DNA of 64,000 nt from Combretum micranthum. Lineage: Eukaryota > Streptophyta > Magnoliopsida > Myrtales > Combretaceae. The notes beneath the pieces are model-generated. The model saw nothing but the letters and a program-made list of their open reading frames with translations, searched no databases and had not been told where the DNA came from. Positions 1 to 13,082 of this stretch are shown one piece after another. Positions within the stretch are counted from its first letter, which is position 1. Every line of letters starts with the position of its first letter. Where the stretch lies: the NCBI GenBank assembly GCA_024138025.1, contig JAMXBD010001204.1, forward strand, positions 1 through 64,000. Direction: 5' to 3'. The position numbers and the translations under genes are program-made.

Positions 1-2764
1 ATTGTTCTAATTTCCTTTCCTCCCTACAAAAAAGAAGATGAGGAGGGTATTCATAAGCTTTAATTTGACCAAACATTCCTAATCAATCAATCCCGAACCT
101 AGGCTTGTAAAACACATTTTGGGCAAAATTTGAATAATTTGAGTCAAAACAGTGTAACTTTCTAATTAAATGCAATAAATGACGTGTAACTCCCATATTG
201 TAATGTTCCAAATCATTAACTTGCCTAAAAAAATTTCACACGTTTTTTTAATTTTTTTAGGTAAGTACTAAAAACGAGTTTTTTACCAAATTTGAAGTAT
301 GGATTTGAAAGAGTAATTATTGATTGAAACATGTGATTTTTTATCCCAAAACACACTATTCCATGCTAGTTTCCAAATCTGCCTTTAGTTCGTAGAAAAA
401 AGGTCTGAAGTGGGCCGAAAATGGCTTAAAGTGAGCCGATCGGGCTAACCAACGAAGAAGAAGATGAACAGTAAAATCTTTTTTTTTTAGATTATAAAAC
501 TATATTATATACATGTATATTACATCCATATATTATTTCCTTTAATTTGATTTATTTTTCCTAATTTTTATTTCTAATCATAATGCTCAAAATGCAAAAA
601 TCCTTCAATTTAGCAATATTTGCATTAATATTAACTTTAATTATTAACAAATTGACAAAAATAAATTGTCAAAATGAGGTATCTATAAAGTGCATTATGT
701 TTAATGCAAAACGATGAGTTTATTATGATGAATTTCATGAAATGAACTATCTATATGTATATTCTTAATGATATGGTATAAAAATTCTTTTAGAAGACTT
801 TTGCTTTGCAAAACTTTTGAAATTTCGAAACTTAAGAAAACTAGTTTTATCTCTTGTAAAATTAGGACTTGTTCTTACAAACTTTTCCCTAATGACCTAT
901 ATGTTATCCTTCTTTACTTTAATGGAATTCTTTGTTTTGGAGTTGAAAAAAAGGTGTTTACATAGGGGTTTTACCTAGATACGAATTTTACAAGATTTTT
1001 AAGGAATGAAAACATTGTTTAATCCATTCTTGGAAAATTTCCTTGTTTTAGGAATATACTTTAATAAATTTCACTTATCCTTGACTAGGTCTTTATTTGG
1101 AAATAGGGTTTAAATAGTGGTCACATTCAAATCTAAAATTTGAAGTTTCATTTGAGATTGTTTCCTTTGAAAAACTCATTTAATCTTTCAAAAACTATTC
1201 CCTAATCAAACGTACTCCTTAAGGCTTCAATTTCTTTAATAAAAATCTTGTTTTGGGGTCGAAAAATAGGTGTTTAACTTCACGCTTCCTTATTACGAAT
1301 TTAAAACTTGTTATTGAGATTGAAACATAACTTTTGTAAACTTTTCCTTGTTTTGGAAATATCCTTATTAGATCTAAGCTTTTTCATCAAGTCACTCGTT
1401 TATGATATATATTCCCTAAGCCCTTCATTTTTAATGTAAAATACACATTTTGAAGTTGATAAAATAGCTTTTCTAAATAGGGTTCCTTTTTCATCTGGAT
1501 TTTCAAAAATCATTTTTGTTGAAACTAAAGTAGATATTGAGCTTTCTAATGTTTTCCTACTATCATCATGCTATTACAAGTTATTTATATGCATAAAACA
1601 AAAGCTAAGGCATTTATGAACTCAAAACAACTAGATCTAGTTTATTATACTTGCTGTAAATGCATGAACACTATAACTATTATGTGGATATGGCTAGATG
1701 ATGAATACATGCACAAAACATTAATAATAAAACATAGTTAACAATAAAACAAAATAATAGCAAAATAATCTTAAATAACAATATCTACTACATTGTGATT
1801 GTAAGGATCTCATGTTCAAGTGTTTACTATCCATAGCTTAAAGCTCATAAGGATTTTTGAGTGAAATCAACGTAAATGATCTTGCCATGCATGTTTTTAA
1901 GGTTATAAGTATAGATCTATTACCTATAAATGTTTTGGAACAAGAAAACTTGAAGAAACAAAAGTGTGTGTATGTGTAGAGAGGGAGGCTTATGGTTTCT
2001 AGAGAGGAGAGGAAAGAGTTTTACAAAAAAATTTCTTAAAGTAAAAGTGAGGGAAAGAAGGAATGGAAAGGTGAAGGCATAAAGGGGTTTATATAGTAAA
2101 GTGGATTAAAGTTTACTTTAATTAAACAAAGGAAAATAAACAAAATTGGAGAGAGAAGAAGGGAGAGGGGCACTGGTCCTATAGAGAGAGAGAGAGAGAA
2201 ATGTGTTGTGTTGTGTAAGTTTCAAAATTAGATAAGTAATTTAAGTAATAAAGGTTGTATTGGAAAAGTAAATTATAAGGAAAATGATGAAATTGTAGGA
2301 ATAGGTTGTAAGGATGTAAGAAATAGGTTATGGTAGTTGTACTTGATGAATAGTAGATTAGACAATTAAGTACCGGAAGTAATGAAAATACGATAAAAAG
2401 TTATAACTATAACTTTTATAACCCAAAAAAATTATATAACTGATATATTTGAAAATTTATGAAATTACGATTCTAACGGTACTAATAACATATATTTAAT
2501 ATCTTGAGTCGGAACACGCCTTTCAAAGTTTGTATCGATCAGGTTTGAAATAGATTGAAAATTTGCTAATCTGATCTTTATAGCATCCTATATTATTACG
2601 AACCAATTTATACTCTTTATTCTTATTTCGATTCTTAACTTAGGAACACGGGGTTGCCAATCTAAACTGCTGAGTTTCCTAAGAATTTGTTGACTTAAGG
2701 TTTCCGGTTGACTTTGCAATTCAGGGTTCGAACGTAATATTACCTTAAATTTTAGGGGTTTACA
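1..2764 (-). repeat. Probable chromovirus-type LTR fragment (right end at 2764)
   Basis: Read on the minus strand, the sequence begins TGTAAACCCC at 2764. This closely matches the start of the solo LTR at 50904. A TATA-like CTATATAAA lies at 2088-2096 on the minus strand, about 670 bp in, followed by a pyrimidine-rich leader-like stretch, as expected for U3, TATA and R. The other end (GGGxGTGACA type) was not found, so the LTR is truncated or runs off the window. Positions 1-2000 otherwise hold only AT-rich sequence and a GA microsatellite near 2185-2200. No gene is recognised. The family call is inference. Confidence 0.4.
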
Positions 2765-3843
2765 ATACTTGATTTTTACTATGTGCCTATTTTATTGTCT
2801 TTTATCTTTTATATGAATTATTTTTGTTATGTCACTTAACTATTAGTTCATATTTTGCATGACCATGATTGTTGTTATCTTAGTAAAATAAAAGGAGATC
2901 TTTCTTTAATAAAAAAAATAAGACTAAGCTCACCATAAAAATCATTTTTGCCACTTAGGAAAAATTTTCTATTAAAGACTTAGAATTATATTACGACAAA
3001 ATTCTCTTAAAAAATTTAGACAAGTTCTTCATAAATTTTAATGTTGTTATTATGCAAGAGGTCTTCAAAATTTAACTTAGTAAGTTTCATCATTCTCTTT
3101 TCAAACTACCAATGATAAAATTTATTATTTAAAACCTTAATGTTGAAAATTCTTTGCTATGAAAAATTTTTCTTAGAAACTTATTTATAAGATCATCACT
3201 AACACTTTAAATCATATGTACTGTTTGCTCACGTGCTTGTTGCATCTCATATACTTGACTAATTAACTTGTTTGATTATTGGTTGTATGAGTACTTTATT
3301 GTGGAAATATTTCTCACTAAGCTAGTAAGCTTACACCCTTTTAGATATCTTTTGCTGCAATCTTACCTATGGTTAAAGCCTAGGGGCTATTTTACTCAGG
3401 CACCATCTTTTGGATTTAGGAGCTTTTGGAAAGAAGTCAATGACTAGATGTAGACTTATTCTAAATAAAACTCCGGTGTAATTATTTTTGAAAGGTATAC
3501 TTTGATGGACTATATATATTTTGTTAGGGGAAATGCCCCTTTGATATTTTAAGACTCATTATATTATATTTCAAATGTTATGATTTCCATTCTTAGTTGT
3601 TGTTATGCATATCTTTTTAAACAACTTGTTTCAAAGCTTGGTCCTTTATAATCGTGAAAGTACACCTTACACCCGATATCGAAGCTTTTGGGATGATTAA
3701 GGTTTTCATACTTACACTCTAATATTGAATGTGGTAGATTGTCGCATTTAGGATACCGTTTGAGGCATGACACATGCAGCATAAATAGTAGCAAAATCCT
3801 AATCTCTAGTATACAACTCTTTAATATGTTCAAAACCTAATAA
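2765..3843. other. No recognisable gene; AT-rich spacer
   Basis: No reading frame with family resemblance was seen. The right part (about 3600-3843) may be decayed RNase H or integrase sequence of the Gypsy element that follows, but no motif supports that. Confidence 0.3.
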
Positions 3844-4740
3844 TTTTGCATTAAGAGTTGAGAAGGACAAACCTGTGCTATAAGACATCAACAACTACAT
3901 TTTTCTTCATTTACCTCTATGCCTCTAGCACTGACAACATATCCTAAGAAAACAACTTTTTCAAGACAAAAGAACTTTTCTTAAGATTAGCATATAAATG
4001 CTCTCTTTTCAACACATAAAGTATGCTCCTTAGATGATTACATGTTCTTCTAAATTTTTGCATAAATCAAGACGTCATCAAAATACACAACAACAAATTT
4101 TCCATGATATGATACATGACATGATTCATTAACCTCATGAATGTTCTCAGTGCATTCGTTAGTCCAAAGGCATAACTAACCACTCATAAAGCCCTAATTC
4201 GATTTTAATAGTAGTTTTCCATTCATTTCCTTCTTTCATTATAATCTAACAGGTACCACTTTTAAGATCAATCTTAGCAAACCAACAAGAACCATGTAAT
4301 TCATCAATCATATCATCAAATCTAGGAATAAGATGATGATTTTATCATGATTTTATTAACTGCTCTATAATCCACACACATTCCTCAGGTTCCATCTTTC
4401 TTGGACACAGTAATATTGGCACAACACAAGGACTCAGCTCTCTCAAGCAAATCTTTTTGCTAGTAATTCCACTTGGCTTTGGATGTCTTTAGTCTCTTCA
4501 AGAATACTCCTATAAGCAGGTTGTTTGAAATAGAAGCTCCAGGTATGAAATCTATTTGGCATTTTATACCTTTCATTGGTGGTAATCCTCTAGGAATCTC
4601 TTCAGGAAACAAATCTTCATATTCCTGCAAAAGATACACAACAAAACTAGGCAAAGATAAGTTAAGATCATTAGTAGAAAACATGACCTCCTTATACATA
4701 AGTACAATCAAAGATCTTTCTCATTTATAACACTCTTTAT
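3844..4740 (-). pseudogene. Ty3/Gypsy reverse transcriptase, decayed
   Basis: The minus strand encodes broken pieces of a Ty3/Gypsy pol. A linker EEIPRGLPPMKGIKCQIDFI, typical of the start of the RT domain, lies near 4545-4605. A YEWLVMPFGLTNA-like block lies near 4150-4200. The catalytic block reads VVYFDDVLIYAKNLEEH around 4050-4100, so the YFDD core is still legible. Stops and frameshifts separate the blocks, including inside the segment after the catalytic core (near 3900-4030), so no functional enzyme can be made. Integrase, chromodomain and a 3' LTR were not found to the left, so the element is truncated at its 3' end. It lies downstream, in element orientation, of the gag remnant and primer-binding site. 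Confidence 0.8.
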
Positions 4741-5500
4741 CTCACTTTTAGTGGCAAAACAATTCAATTGCTTTTTCTTCTCACTCTTTCCTTTTTCTCA
4801 CTAGCCACTTTGTTTTTTCATACCTGTTACTCGTGTATCAACCTCACTAGCTTTCGTGTTTTCTCTCCTTTTCTCACTAGCTCTCAACACCTCATCTTCC
4901 TGTTTTAATTTCTTTTGATCTTCTTGAACTTGCTGGGGTGTCAAAGGTTTCAAATAAAATATCTTTTCATTTTGTCTCACAATGAATCGATTTGATCACC
5001 CTTCATGAGTAACACTCTTGTCAAATTGCCATGGTCTACCAAACAAGATATGACATGCATACTTTGACAATACATCACACGGTACTTCATCTTCGTATTT
5101 TCTCAATGTAAACAACAATTTCACCTGCTTATTTAGCTTTACCTCTCCAGAATCATTTAACTACTGTAATTTATATGGACTAGGATGTTTCAATGTAGGC
5201 AATTAAGCATATCTACTAAATTGGTACTTACCGCATTGGCACAACTACCTCCATCAATAATCAAGCTATAAACTTCGTCTTTCAACACAACTCGAGTATG
5301 GAAAATATGTCCCATTGCAGCTTAAATTCACTTCATCCACTTGCTGTGTGCTCAAAGTATGTATAACCAAGGATAATTTGGAAGCATCAATTTCCCCATT
5401 ATCAGTTACATCTTCCATTTCAGGCATATCATCATCATCACCATCACTTTTGCTAGCTGTTTATACTTATCATTTCCCAAAGCAATTATGGCTTTCTTGT
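4741..5500 (-). pseudogene. Ty3/Gypsy protease/linker region, decayed
   Basis: Between the gag zinc knuckle and the RT, the minus strand carries fragments typical of plant Gypsy polyproteins. These include a stretch near 4915-5010 resembling the NRFIVRQNEKIFYLKPLTP linker, and a segment near 5025-5110 matching the usual 'GRPWQFD...H...N.Y' region in broken form. The protease catalytic motif could not be placed with certainty. Frameshifts are frequent. The assignment rests on order (gag, linker, RT) as well as on these short matches. Confidence 0.55.
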
Positions 5501-6450
5501 TAGGACATTGGGAAGCTATATGTCCAAACCATTATTGAATCTAAAATAGTGAATTTTACTCAAATCAGATTGAGATTTAGATTTACCTTTAGATTTATTA
5601 GAAGTCTCTCTTTTGGAATAGCTTGAGTAAATTTTTCTTTCTTGCTCTTCTTATCCTCCTTCTTCCAATTTTTCTTCCATGAAGTAGAAGAAGACCCCCA
5701 TAACTGTATTTTTCTTTCCTTTTGAGCTAGCTCTCAAATTTTAATGCCATCTGGTACATGTCTTCCAATTCCACATAATGCTGAAGCTTGACCTTAATTG
5801 TAGTATTTCCATTTAACTCATTAAAAATCTTGCCATAGTGGCTTCATCATCCTCTTTTAGACCAATCTATATCATGATTGTTTCCATTTCCATGTAGTAT
5901 TCTTCTACACTCCTACTTCCTTGTGTAAGTTCCTATAACTATTGATGCAATTCTCTATAATAATGTGAAGGAACAAACCTCTTTCTCATGATTTGCTTAG
6001 CTCTCTCCAAGTGCTAAATGAATCCTCTTGATTTCTTCTTCTATTAAGTGTAAGCTGATTCCACCATATGCTAGCATATCCACTAAATTCTACTACAGCT
6101 AATTTGTTTTTTCTCCTTAGAATAGTTGTGATAGGAAAAAATTAATTCAATCTTGCGCTCCCACTCTAGATAAGCATCCTTACTACGTCATTGAAAAGGG
6201 AATCTTGAATTTTATATAATTCAAGTTAGTGTTAATTTTTTCACCTCCTCTAATGCTTTCTCTTGAACTACTTTTGCGTCTGGTCTTAGCAAGCTCCTGT
6301 AATCTTGTTCATCATTAGAATCAGCTCTCCCTTTAATTTCTATTGTTCTTTGTGCTCCATTCCCATAGTCAATCCTTGCAACATTTCAAACATTCGAGTC
6401 ATATCCTTCTATACATAACTACTCTGTCTCCTTCTTTCCTTGGTAGGCTA
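5480..6450 (-). pseudogene. Ty3/Gypsy gag with zinc-knuckle remnant
   Basis: The minus strand encodes a gag-like nucleocapsid precursor. A GHIASQCPNK zinc-knuckle tail lies around 5500-5527; its first cysteines are degraded. A capsid block reading KQIMRKRFVPSHYYRELHQ, followed after a stop by LTQGSRSVEEYYMEMETIMI, lies around 5870-6000, which is the retrotransposon gag (PF03732-type) signature. At least one in-frame stop sits inside this block. Gag lies next to the primer-binding site, in the correct order for a minus-strand element. Confidence 0.75.
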
Positions 6451-6965
6451 GACATCCTATGATGTTATAAATTCTAAACAAATAATAGAAGGAAAAGAAA
6501 CCTTACTTCACTCCCTCATATCCCCAACAATATAATACTCAACACTGTATTTCGCACAAACTAATATATTACCACCATACCTCTTGATCCTTCGTCTTAT
6601 GGTTTTGTATTGAACTTGGATCTCAATTCTTGAATTTTCCTTCCTGTATCATTCCTCACAACACCTTAATCCTTAGTAAGTGTATAATAGGATCGAAAAC
6701 TCCAGTTAAACAACATATATGAATCCTAAATTTACTGGTGATTTTTTTTTTTTGCCATAAACAATTCTTTCAATAATAACTTTTTTTTCTTTTTACTTTT
6801 CTCCTTTTGGTATTCTTTTCTTTCTTTCTTTTTTTCCCACAAGAACCTTAACAACAATTTTTAGAACAAAAGAAAGGAAAAAGAAGATATGAATGAACCG
6901 GTTTAAGGTTTGGATGTACCGTATTCAATTCGCACTGAATTAGAGCAATTCTTATAAAACCTAGG

Positions 6966-6977
6966 GCTCTGATACCA
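6966..6977 (-). other. Gypsy primer-binding site (initiator Met tRNA)
   Basis: The minus strand reads TGGTATCAGAGC, the standard complement of the plant initiator methionine tRNA 3' end. A 3-nt spacer (6978-6980) separates it from the LTR end (…CA on the minus strand at 6981-6982). It fixes the orientation of the Gypsy element and the inner edge of its 5' LTR. Confidence 0.85.
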
Positions 6978-6980
6978 ATT

Positions 6981-7720
6981 TGATGTGTGCTTGGCATGGA
7001 TCTAGAAATTCCTGGACTTTAAGAATCAAAATACATACCTTAACCCTATGACATATTTAGAATTAGATATGAAATTCTATGAACCTTGGTATAATTCGAT
7101 GGAATGGACCTTGATCGTATGGTTGAATAATCTACAGAACCTTGATATGGAGATTGCGACCCTGTTGGAAATATCGACCAAGAACCTTGGTATAATTGAA
7201 GAATTCAACAAGAAATCAAATTCTTGAAGAAATTCACAAGTTCTCAAAACAACTCAAAGAGAAGGAATTATCTCAATATTGATTTTCAATCAAAGATGTA
7301 ATATGTTCTTTTACAAACAAACACTTTGGCTATATGTAATAAAACAAAGGAAACTCAAAAGACATGATTAAAAAGAAAATCTATCACACTAAAAAGGCTG
7401 ACGGCCTTTATTATATGCTAACGGCCTTTTGGAAATACACAAGTGGCGTACTATGATAAGTTGGCGGCTGAAGGCATGTGGCCTACTTGCTAATGCTAGA
7501 GGCATACTATGATAAGTTGGTGGTGTTAGATGGCGGGGCAGATCCTAGAGTTGCAGAAAAGAAAACTGATTGTGTATCGTTTAGGTTGGCCATGTTGAAT
7601 CACTATGCTGGCAGCGTTGGAATTAAAAATAGGCAACTTTGATATGTTTTCATTCGTAGTGTTGTATTCTCTTCTTGAGTTGTGAAAACAATAGTTAAAG
7701 TCTTCATTTTTTTGTTTCAA
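6981..7720 (-). repeat. Putative 5' LTR of the Gypsy element (outer edge uncertain)
   Basis: The inner end is set by the primer-binding site. The outer end near 7720 is a guess, because no second LTR copy was found to compare with. The segment holds a G+C-richer patch at 7385-7540 with repeated ACGGCC/GGCGG motifs and two copies of TACTATGATAAGTTGG (about 7449 and 7505). Confidence 0.4.
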
Positions 7721-9420
7721 ATTGTTGGGAGCTTTGAGTGATTTAATGAATTTTTACACAAATTCTTGAAATTTTTTCCGAAAGTTTCCTGACTTTATTT
7801 TGAGTAATCATTCATTTAGGAACTTGAATCATTTGTGATGAGCTTAGTGCGATCGTCTCTTCATCAATACCTTCCATAGCACTTAATCTTGCAAGTATAA
7901 AATATGTATCTTGCTATTTCTGATTAAAGTTTGTTGCATATTCCATGGTAATAAAACCATATTATAAAAAATTTCCATGAGGACGACTCTTTTTTTCCCC
8001 CCTCATCTTTTACAAATTGTACATTTATCTCTAATTCTTCTAGCATTCATGTCGGTTCCTATTATTAATGGGCATAGAAAAGAAGCTAAGGACCATGGTA
8101 CAGGAGTTCTTAAGCTTTGCTTAATTATGTCGAAAAGTAACATAATGAGGAGATTAAATAGAAGAGAACCAAGTAATCATTGGAATGATTCAACTTTGAC
8201 ATGAGTGGTTTGGTCATAAAGGGACTCAAAACAATTTAAATGGAGAGCTCATAACATTCTTTTAATTTTTTACTCATTGATCGAAACTTGTTAGCTATCT
8301 ACTCCTACCCTTTCCATGGAAGCATTAAAAAAGTCTTATGATATTGTTTGTACTTGTGGTATCTAAATTTTGAGATGAATACTTATCCAATTAATTATGT
8401 TTCCATTAAACATATTCAACAATAAGAATGAATTGGGAAAAAATGTAGCATGAATTTTTATAAATGCATAGTAATTTAATCACTTATGACTATGTGTTGA
8501 TTAGGGTGACTATACAATTGACTTAGCAAATCAGGGACAACGCAAAACCATATGACTAGGGGGCTAAATTTACTTTATTACAAATATAAGCATAATATTT
8601 TTTTTCTTTTTTAAATATATTATAATAATCAGTTTTTAAGGGATGAGGGGAGTCGAGTCTCTTTCGGCCTCACCTAGGTTCGTCCTTTTAACAAATATTC
8701 ATTCTATATTTTATATACTCTTCTATACAAGTTTCTTCAAAGCACCTAACATTGCTTAGTATGAAATACGTGTCTAACTAGCTAACTAATGTCTACTATA
8801 TTTTCATTATGAATGAAAGCATGCTACACCACAAAGCTTCCATGTTAAGCTTTTTTTTTTTTTTTTTTTTTTGCCCTTTCTCAAATTGAGTATTTAACCT
8901 CTAATTTTCCTAACATGCTTGTAGTACCTATTATTGATGGGCTTGGAAAGAGATGCTAACATCTGCACATACACGAGTTTTCAATAATCATTTGAAAATG
9001 ATGTAATAGTGATACAATAAATCTAAGAACCAAAACAATCTTTAGAATGGCTCAAGCTCATGAGTAGGGCTCATAAAGGGAATTGTAGACAAAATCGAAA
9101 AGAGAATTGTTGAGGTAAAACAATAATGAGTATACTATGGTATAATGATAGAAATAAGACATGACGTTACATCTAATGGCCAAACAGTTTAATCCTTGGT
9201 ACATACTACTATAGCTATATGGTGATGAGCCAATGTCAAGATGTGAAATCTTCTTGTCAATGTAAGCACTTACAAAAGATTGAGAAACATTAGACAAATG
9301 GTGAAAAAGAAATAATAAACAATTAGTTACTGCACCTTTACTTTCACCTCAAATAAATTTACATAATGTTTTGAACTAGATCTAATAAGAATGAAATATC
9401 AATTCTTAAAAAAAAATTAA
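7721..9420. repeat. Unit 1 upstream sequence with an internal direct duplication
   Basis: Two diverged direct copies of one segment lie at about 7850-8270 and 8690-9095. Both contain a 'CCTATTATTGATGGGC'-like core followed by similar flanks. A related copy is in unit 2 near 21720-22000, and a partial one near 31090-31200 in unit 3. Sequence 8920-9420 also matches about 21800-22500. No coding sequence is recognised; a T-rich run lies at 8851-8872. Confidence 0.55.
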
Positions 9421-9430
9421 TGTAATTTAA

Positions 9431-10602
9431 GGAAAAATTATAGTGGAAGGAACAAAAGTTTGGATTAAGTTTGTTTAAGACATTAATATTTGCAAAGATT
9501 AAAAAAAGGTACAAATGTTTGAGTAAGTGAGTCAAACAAGACATGCAAATTGACGATGTATATTTTCTGCAGTGCACGTGATCTTCTTATTCTTCTAATC
9601 TCACACCTCTCTCTCTCTCTCTCTCTCTCTCTACCACTTCTCCCAAAATATCTAGGTAGTCTCTTTCTCTTTCTCCTTCTCAAACTCTCTTGATATCTCT
9701 CTTTCATCTTCTTTGCATTACTCATCTTTTTTTTAATCCTTTTGTTTTTAGGTTTTTTTTGTGCTTCTATATTTGTATATTATTTTGCATAAAAAAATAT
9801 TATTTTGGTTTCCTCAGAAGATGTGTTACAACAAAATCATATGTGATGTTTCAAAGTAAAGATCACAAATAATATTATATTTGTTAACGTTCAAATGCAA
9901 ATTGGAAATTACAATCTCTCTGCCCTCGATTTTAGTTAGATCAACATTATTTACCTGAGAAGTTGAGAGCATAGAAAAAGTGAAATGAAATCAACTTAGA
10001 GAACCAAACTATTACACTTAAGCAAAAATGGTAGGTTTGATCTCTTGACTTCACAATTTCAAATATTTCCTTGATAAAGGTGTTTGTTTGTTAAAAATAC
10101 TCATGCAGGAAAGATAAAAGTATACTAGAGACTCTTTATACTTTCATTTATCTTATCATAGAGATTTTGGAAATTAGATTCACTTGTGTATGTACCTTGT
10201 AGTAATTTTCTCCTATTTACCTCTCTCAAGATAATTTGAAATATGAAAACAAATGATAGCATCAGAATTTAGTAGATCTCAACTATAAATTAAAAAAATT
10301 AAGAAGGAGAGAGAGATGTAAAAAGAGATTTGGGGGGGGGGGGGGGGGGGGTGTAGAGAGAGAGAGAGAAACTAGAAATTTTGGGAGAAGCAGTAGAAGA
10401 GGAGAGAGGAGAGGGAGAGAGAAGTGCTAAGATTAAAGGAAGAAGAAGATCATGTGGAACGAAGAAAATAAATGCCATCAATTTGCATGCCTTGTTTGAC
10501 TCACTTACTCAAATGTTTGTGCCTTTTTTTAATCTTTGTAAACATTGATGCCTTAAACAAAATTCACCCCCAAACGTTTATTCCTTCCAATGTAATTTTT
10601 CC
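9431..10602. mobile_element. MULE-like non-autonomous DNA transposon with long TIRs
   Basis: The ends are exact inverted repeats (GGAAAAATTA … TAATTTTTCC), and the inverted match continues with mismatches for roughly 250-290 bp, to about 9700 on the left and 10310 on the right. Flanking 10-bp sequences at 9421-9430 and 10603-10612 match at 9 of 10 positions and look like a target duplication. Unit 2 lacks this sequence at the matching place (about 22525), which confirms an insertion. Long TIRs with a 9-10 bp duplication point to the Mutator superfamily. No transposase is seen inside. The left TIR carries a CT microsatellite (9608-9632) and the right TIR a run of 20 G (10332-10351). Confidence 0.75.
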
Positions 10603-11369
10603 TTTAATTTAAAATCGCAATCTAGTACTTAAGGATGCATATGCTCTCTTAAAATCATGATGCTATATTTTGTCTAGAAAAATCCCAAAAGACTAGACAT
10701 AAATTCGATAATTGCCATTCAACAACATTGGTAGATCTTTTACAGTGATAAATCACAAGCCTTCGCATTGTAAAAAGTTTTAATATTTAATTTTCTCTTT
10801 TTTTGCAATAACTCCTTTTTTATTTTTGGTGATTTTTAATTTTTCAATTCATTTTAGGCTAAATGATGGATATTTATCTTCATGACTTATAATGAGTTTC
10901 AATATGATTTATTTACAAAAATGTTTTAAAAAAGAGAGTAAAATATTTTAAATGTATATGATATATTTGGCTATAGTTTGTGTCAAATATATAACATATG
11001 AAATACTTCTTGATAGTTATTATTATTATTATTACTACTCAATTGCAAAGCATGTATGTACAAATTAGATTTTGCAGCCCATCTTATTGTATGAATGAGC
11101 ATGAGCATTTTCATGTAACAACTTCCACACACACACATATATTAGACTTTAAACATCTGCCTTAAAAAAAAAAAAAGAAAAAAGAAAACTAACAACGTTA
11201 TTGTACATGATACTTAAACAATGGTTGCAAAACATTAACATAATATTTTCCTATAACCATCTATACAATGATCAAATAATATACTTTGGCTATAGTTCTT
11301 ATAATTTAATAATGTGATTTATAGTTTTATAGACCAATGCACTATATGAAAATCTCTACTTTCTATTAT

Positions 11370-11577
11370 TGATAGAATGTAAAGCATTTGAGAAAATTTC
11401 AATATGAAAGAATGGATTACATAAATGTTCAAAAGAAGCTAAAATAGAAACAAACTACTTATAAGAAGCTAGATTACAACTAATAAAAGAGAATAACAAA
11501 ACTAAATAGCTAATGCTAAGATCCAGCTATACAATGAGAATAAGTTAAATAATAAGAGTTAAGTCTCACAACCCACA
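11370..11577 (-). repeat. 3' LTR of the truncated Copia element C
   Basis: A TG…CA-bounded segment of about 208 bp follows, on the minus strand, the RNase H remnant and a purine-rich tract (GGGATGGGGATGGGG, about 11583-11600). Its outer edge at 11370 is where homology to the flank of CBF copies 2 and 3 breaks off. No second LTR remains. Confidence 0.55.
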
Positions 11578-11589
11578 ATAAACCCCATC

Positions 11590-12340
11590 CCCATCCCAAG
11601 GTGCAACCGAAAGAAGGCTAGCTTAGAATAAGAAGATAATTGTGGAGTTGGAAAAGGCTTCATCAGAAAATCTACAAGCTGATCTCGAGAGCATACACGA
11701 GAAACTGCTAAAAAACCAAACTACACATGATCTTAAATAAAATGTGATTCAATATGGATGTGCTTCATGCAATGATGGAAGCATGGATGATTAACAAGTT
11801 GTTGGGTAGCCTTATTGTCCATAAACAAAGATATTGGCAGATTAAATGAAACTCTGAGATCTTGCAAAATATAGGAAAGCCATAAAAGCTTATTGATAGC
11901 AAAAGCAAGTCGTCTATACTCTAATTAATCAACTAAAGAGGTGGACACTCTCCTCTTTTTTATATTCAACTTTTTCGAAGAAATAAGAGAATTTCCCACT
12001 AAGATGCAATAACCTAAAACTGATTTTGTATCTATAGGAGAGACACCCTAATCCACATCACAAAAGCCTTTGAGTTGCAGGTTATTATGAGAAGAATAAA
12101 ACAAACCAAGGTCTATGGTTTCCTTGAGATACTTAAGAACATGAAAAGCTACCTGTAAATGTGCGTGACAAGGCTTTGATAAAAACTAACTAAGCCAACA
12201 CACTGTAAAAGATATATCCAACCTAGTGAGAGTGAGATATAATAATAGACCTATTAAACTCTATAAAAGCTGGGATCATCAAGAAAATTAGTAGTAGTAG
12301 TAGGAAGTTTGTAATATAGAGGTAGGAGTCCTAGCAAGTT
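11590..12340 (-). pseudogene. Copia C RNase H domain, decayed
   Basis: The minus strand holds the Ty1/Copia RNase H tail in pieces: a LFMDNKATQQLVNHPCFHHCMKHI-like block around 11750-11830 (usual form YCDN.SA..LA.NP..H.RTKHI), then H.I...F and a DQLVDFLMKPFP-like end near 11650-11690. Stops interrupt it. It lies downstream of the RT pieces in element order, as expected. Confidence 0.75.
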
Positions 12341-12389
12341 TACAAGCAAACATTCGTGAATCAAATAGAATGTTAGTAAAAAACTTGTG

Positions 12390-13082
12390 CTAATTGATCA
12401 TCAATCCAGTAGAAGATCTACATAATTCAAGTCCCAAAAAGATGCATGCTTCACCCAAATCTTTTATGGTAAAAGCACAATGTAAATCAACCTTCAAAGC
12501 TTCAATAAACAAACCATTACTTCCTGTTATAAGTATATCATCCACGTGAAGAAGAACAACTAATGAACCTTCTTCATCAAAATGCGTGAACAAGAATGGT
12601 CATGCTGAGGTTTAGAAAAACCATGCTTTAAAAGAAAAGTGGACATCTCTAAATTCTACTGTCTTGAGGCTTTTTAAGGCCCTATAAAGTCCTTAGCAGT
12701 CTACATGCTTAACTAGGTTAAACTTTCCCATAACCTTGAGGAGGTAACATGTAAATTTCTTCATTTAAAGAGCCATGAAGAAGTGCTTTGTTGATGTCAA
12801 CCAGAAAAAGTGGCCAATCACATGCAATAGCAACAGATAGCAACACCCAAACATTATTAAGATGAGCTATAGGAGAAAAAGTCATGTGATAGTCCTCGCC
12901 TTTGACTTGGGTGAAGCCTTTTGCAACCAAATGTTATATTGTTCAACACTACCATCCTGTCTATACTTAATTTTGTAAATGCATTTATACCCTATAGTTC
13001 GTTTTCCATTAGACAAGGTCACCAATTCCCAAGTATTATTAACCTTTAAAGCATCAATTTCCTTTTGCATAGCTTCACCCAT
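12390..13082 (-). pseudogene. Copia C reverse transcriptase, decayed
   Basis: Three overlapping broken frames on the minus strand cover the Copia RT (RVT_2): 12882-13082 with the MQKEIDALKVNNTWELVTL start and the GYKCIYKIKY block; 12718-12930 with VAKGFTQVKGEDYHMTFSPI and DINKALLHGSLNEEIYMLPP; and 12390-12593 with LLHVDDILITGSN and the FTIKDLGEACIFLGLEL block. The catalytic YVDD reads HVDD at 12537-12548. Frameshifts between pieces and this change show that the enzyme is dead. Confidence 0.85.

Noticed and set aside
4473..4730. Plus-strand frame over the Gypsy RT
   Set aside because: The minus strand carries the recognisable RT; this is the antisense of it.
9483..9725. 80-codon Arg/Glu-rich minus frame
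   Set aside because: Translation of the CT microsatellite in the left TIR.
10299..10481. 60-codon Pro/Ser/Leu-rich minus frame
   Set aside because: Produced by the G20 and GA repeats in a MULE-like TIR.
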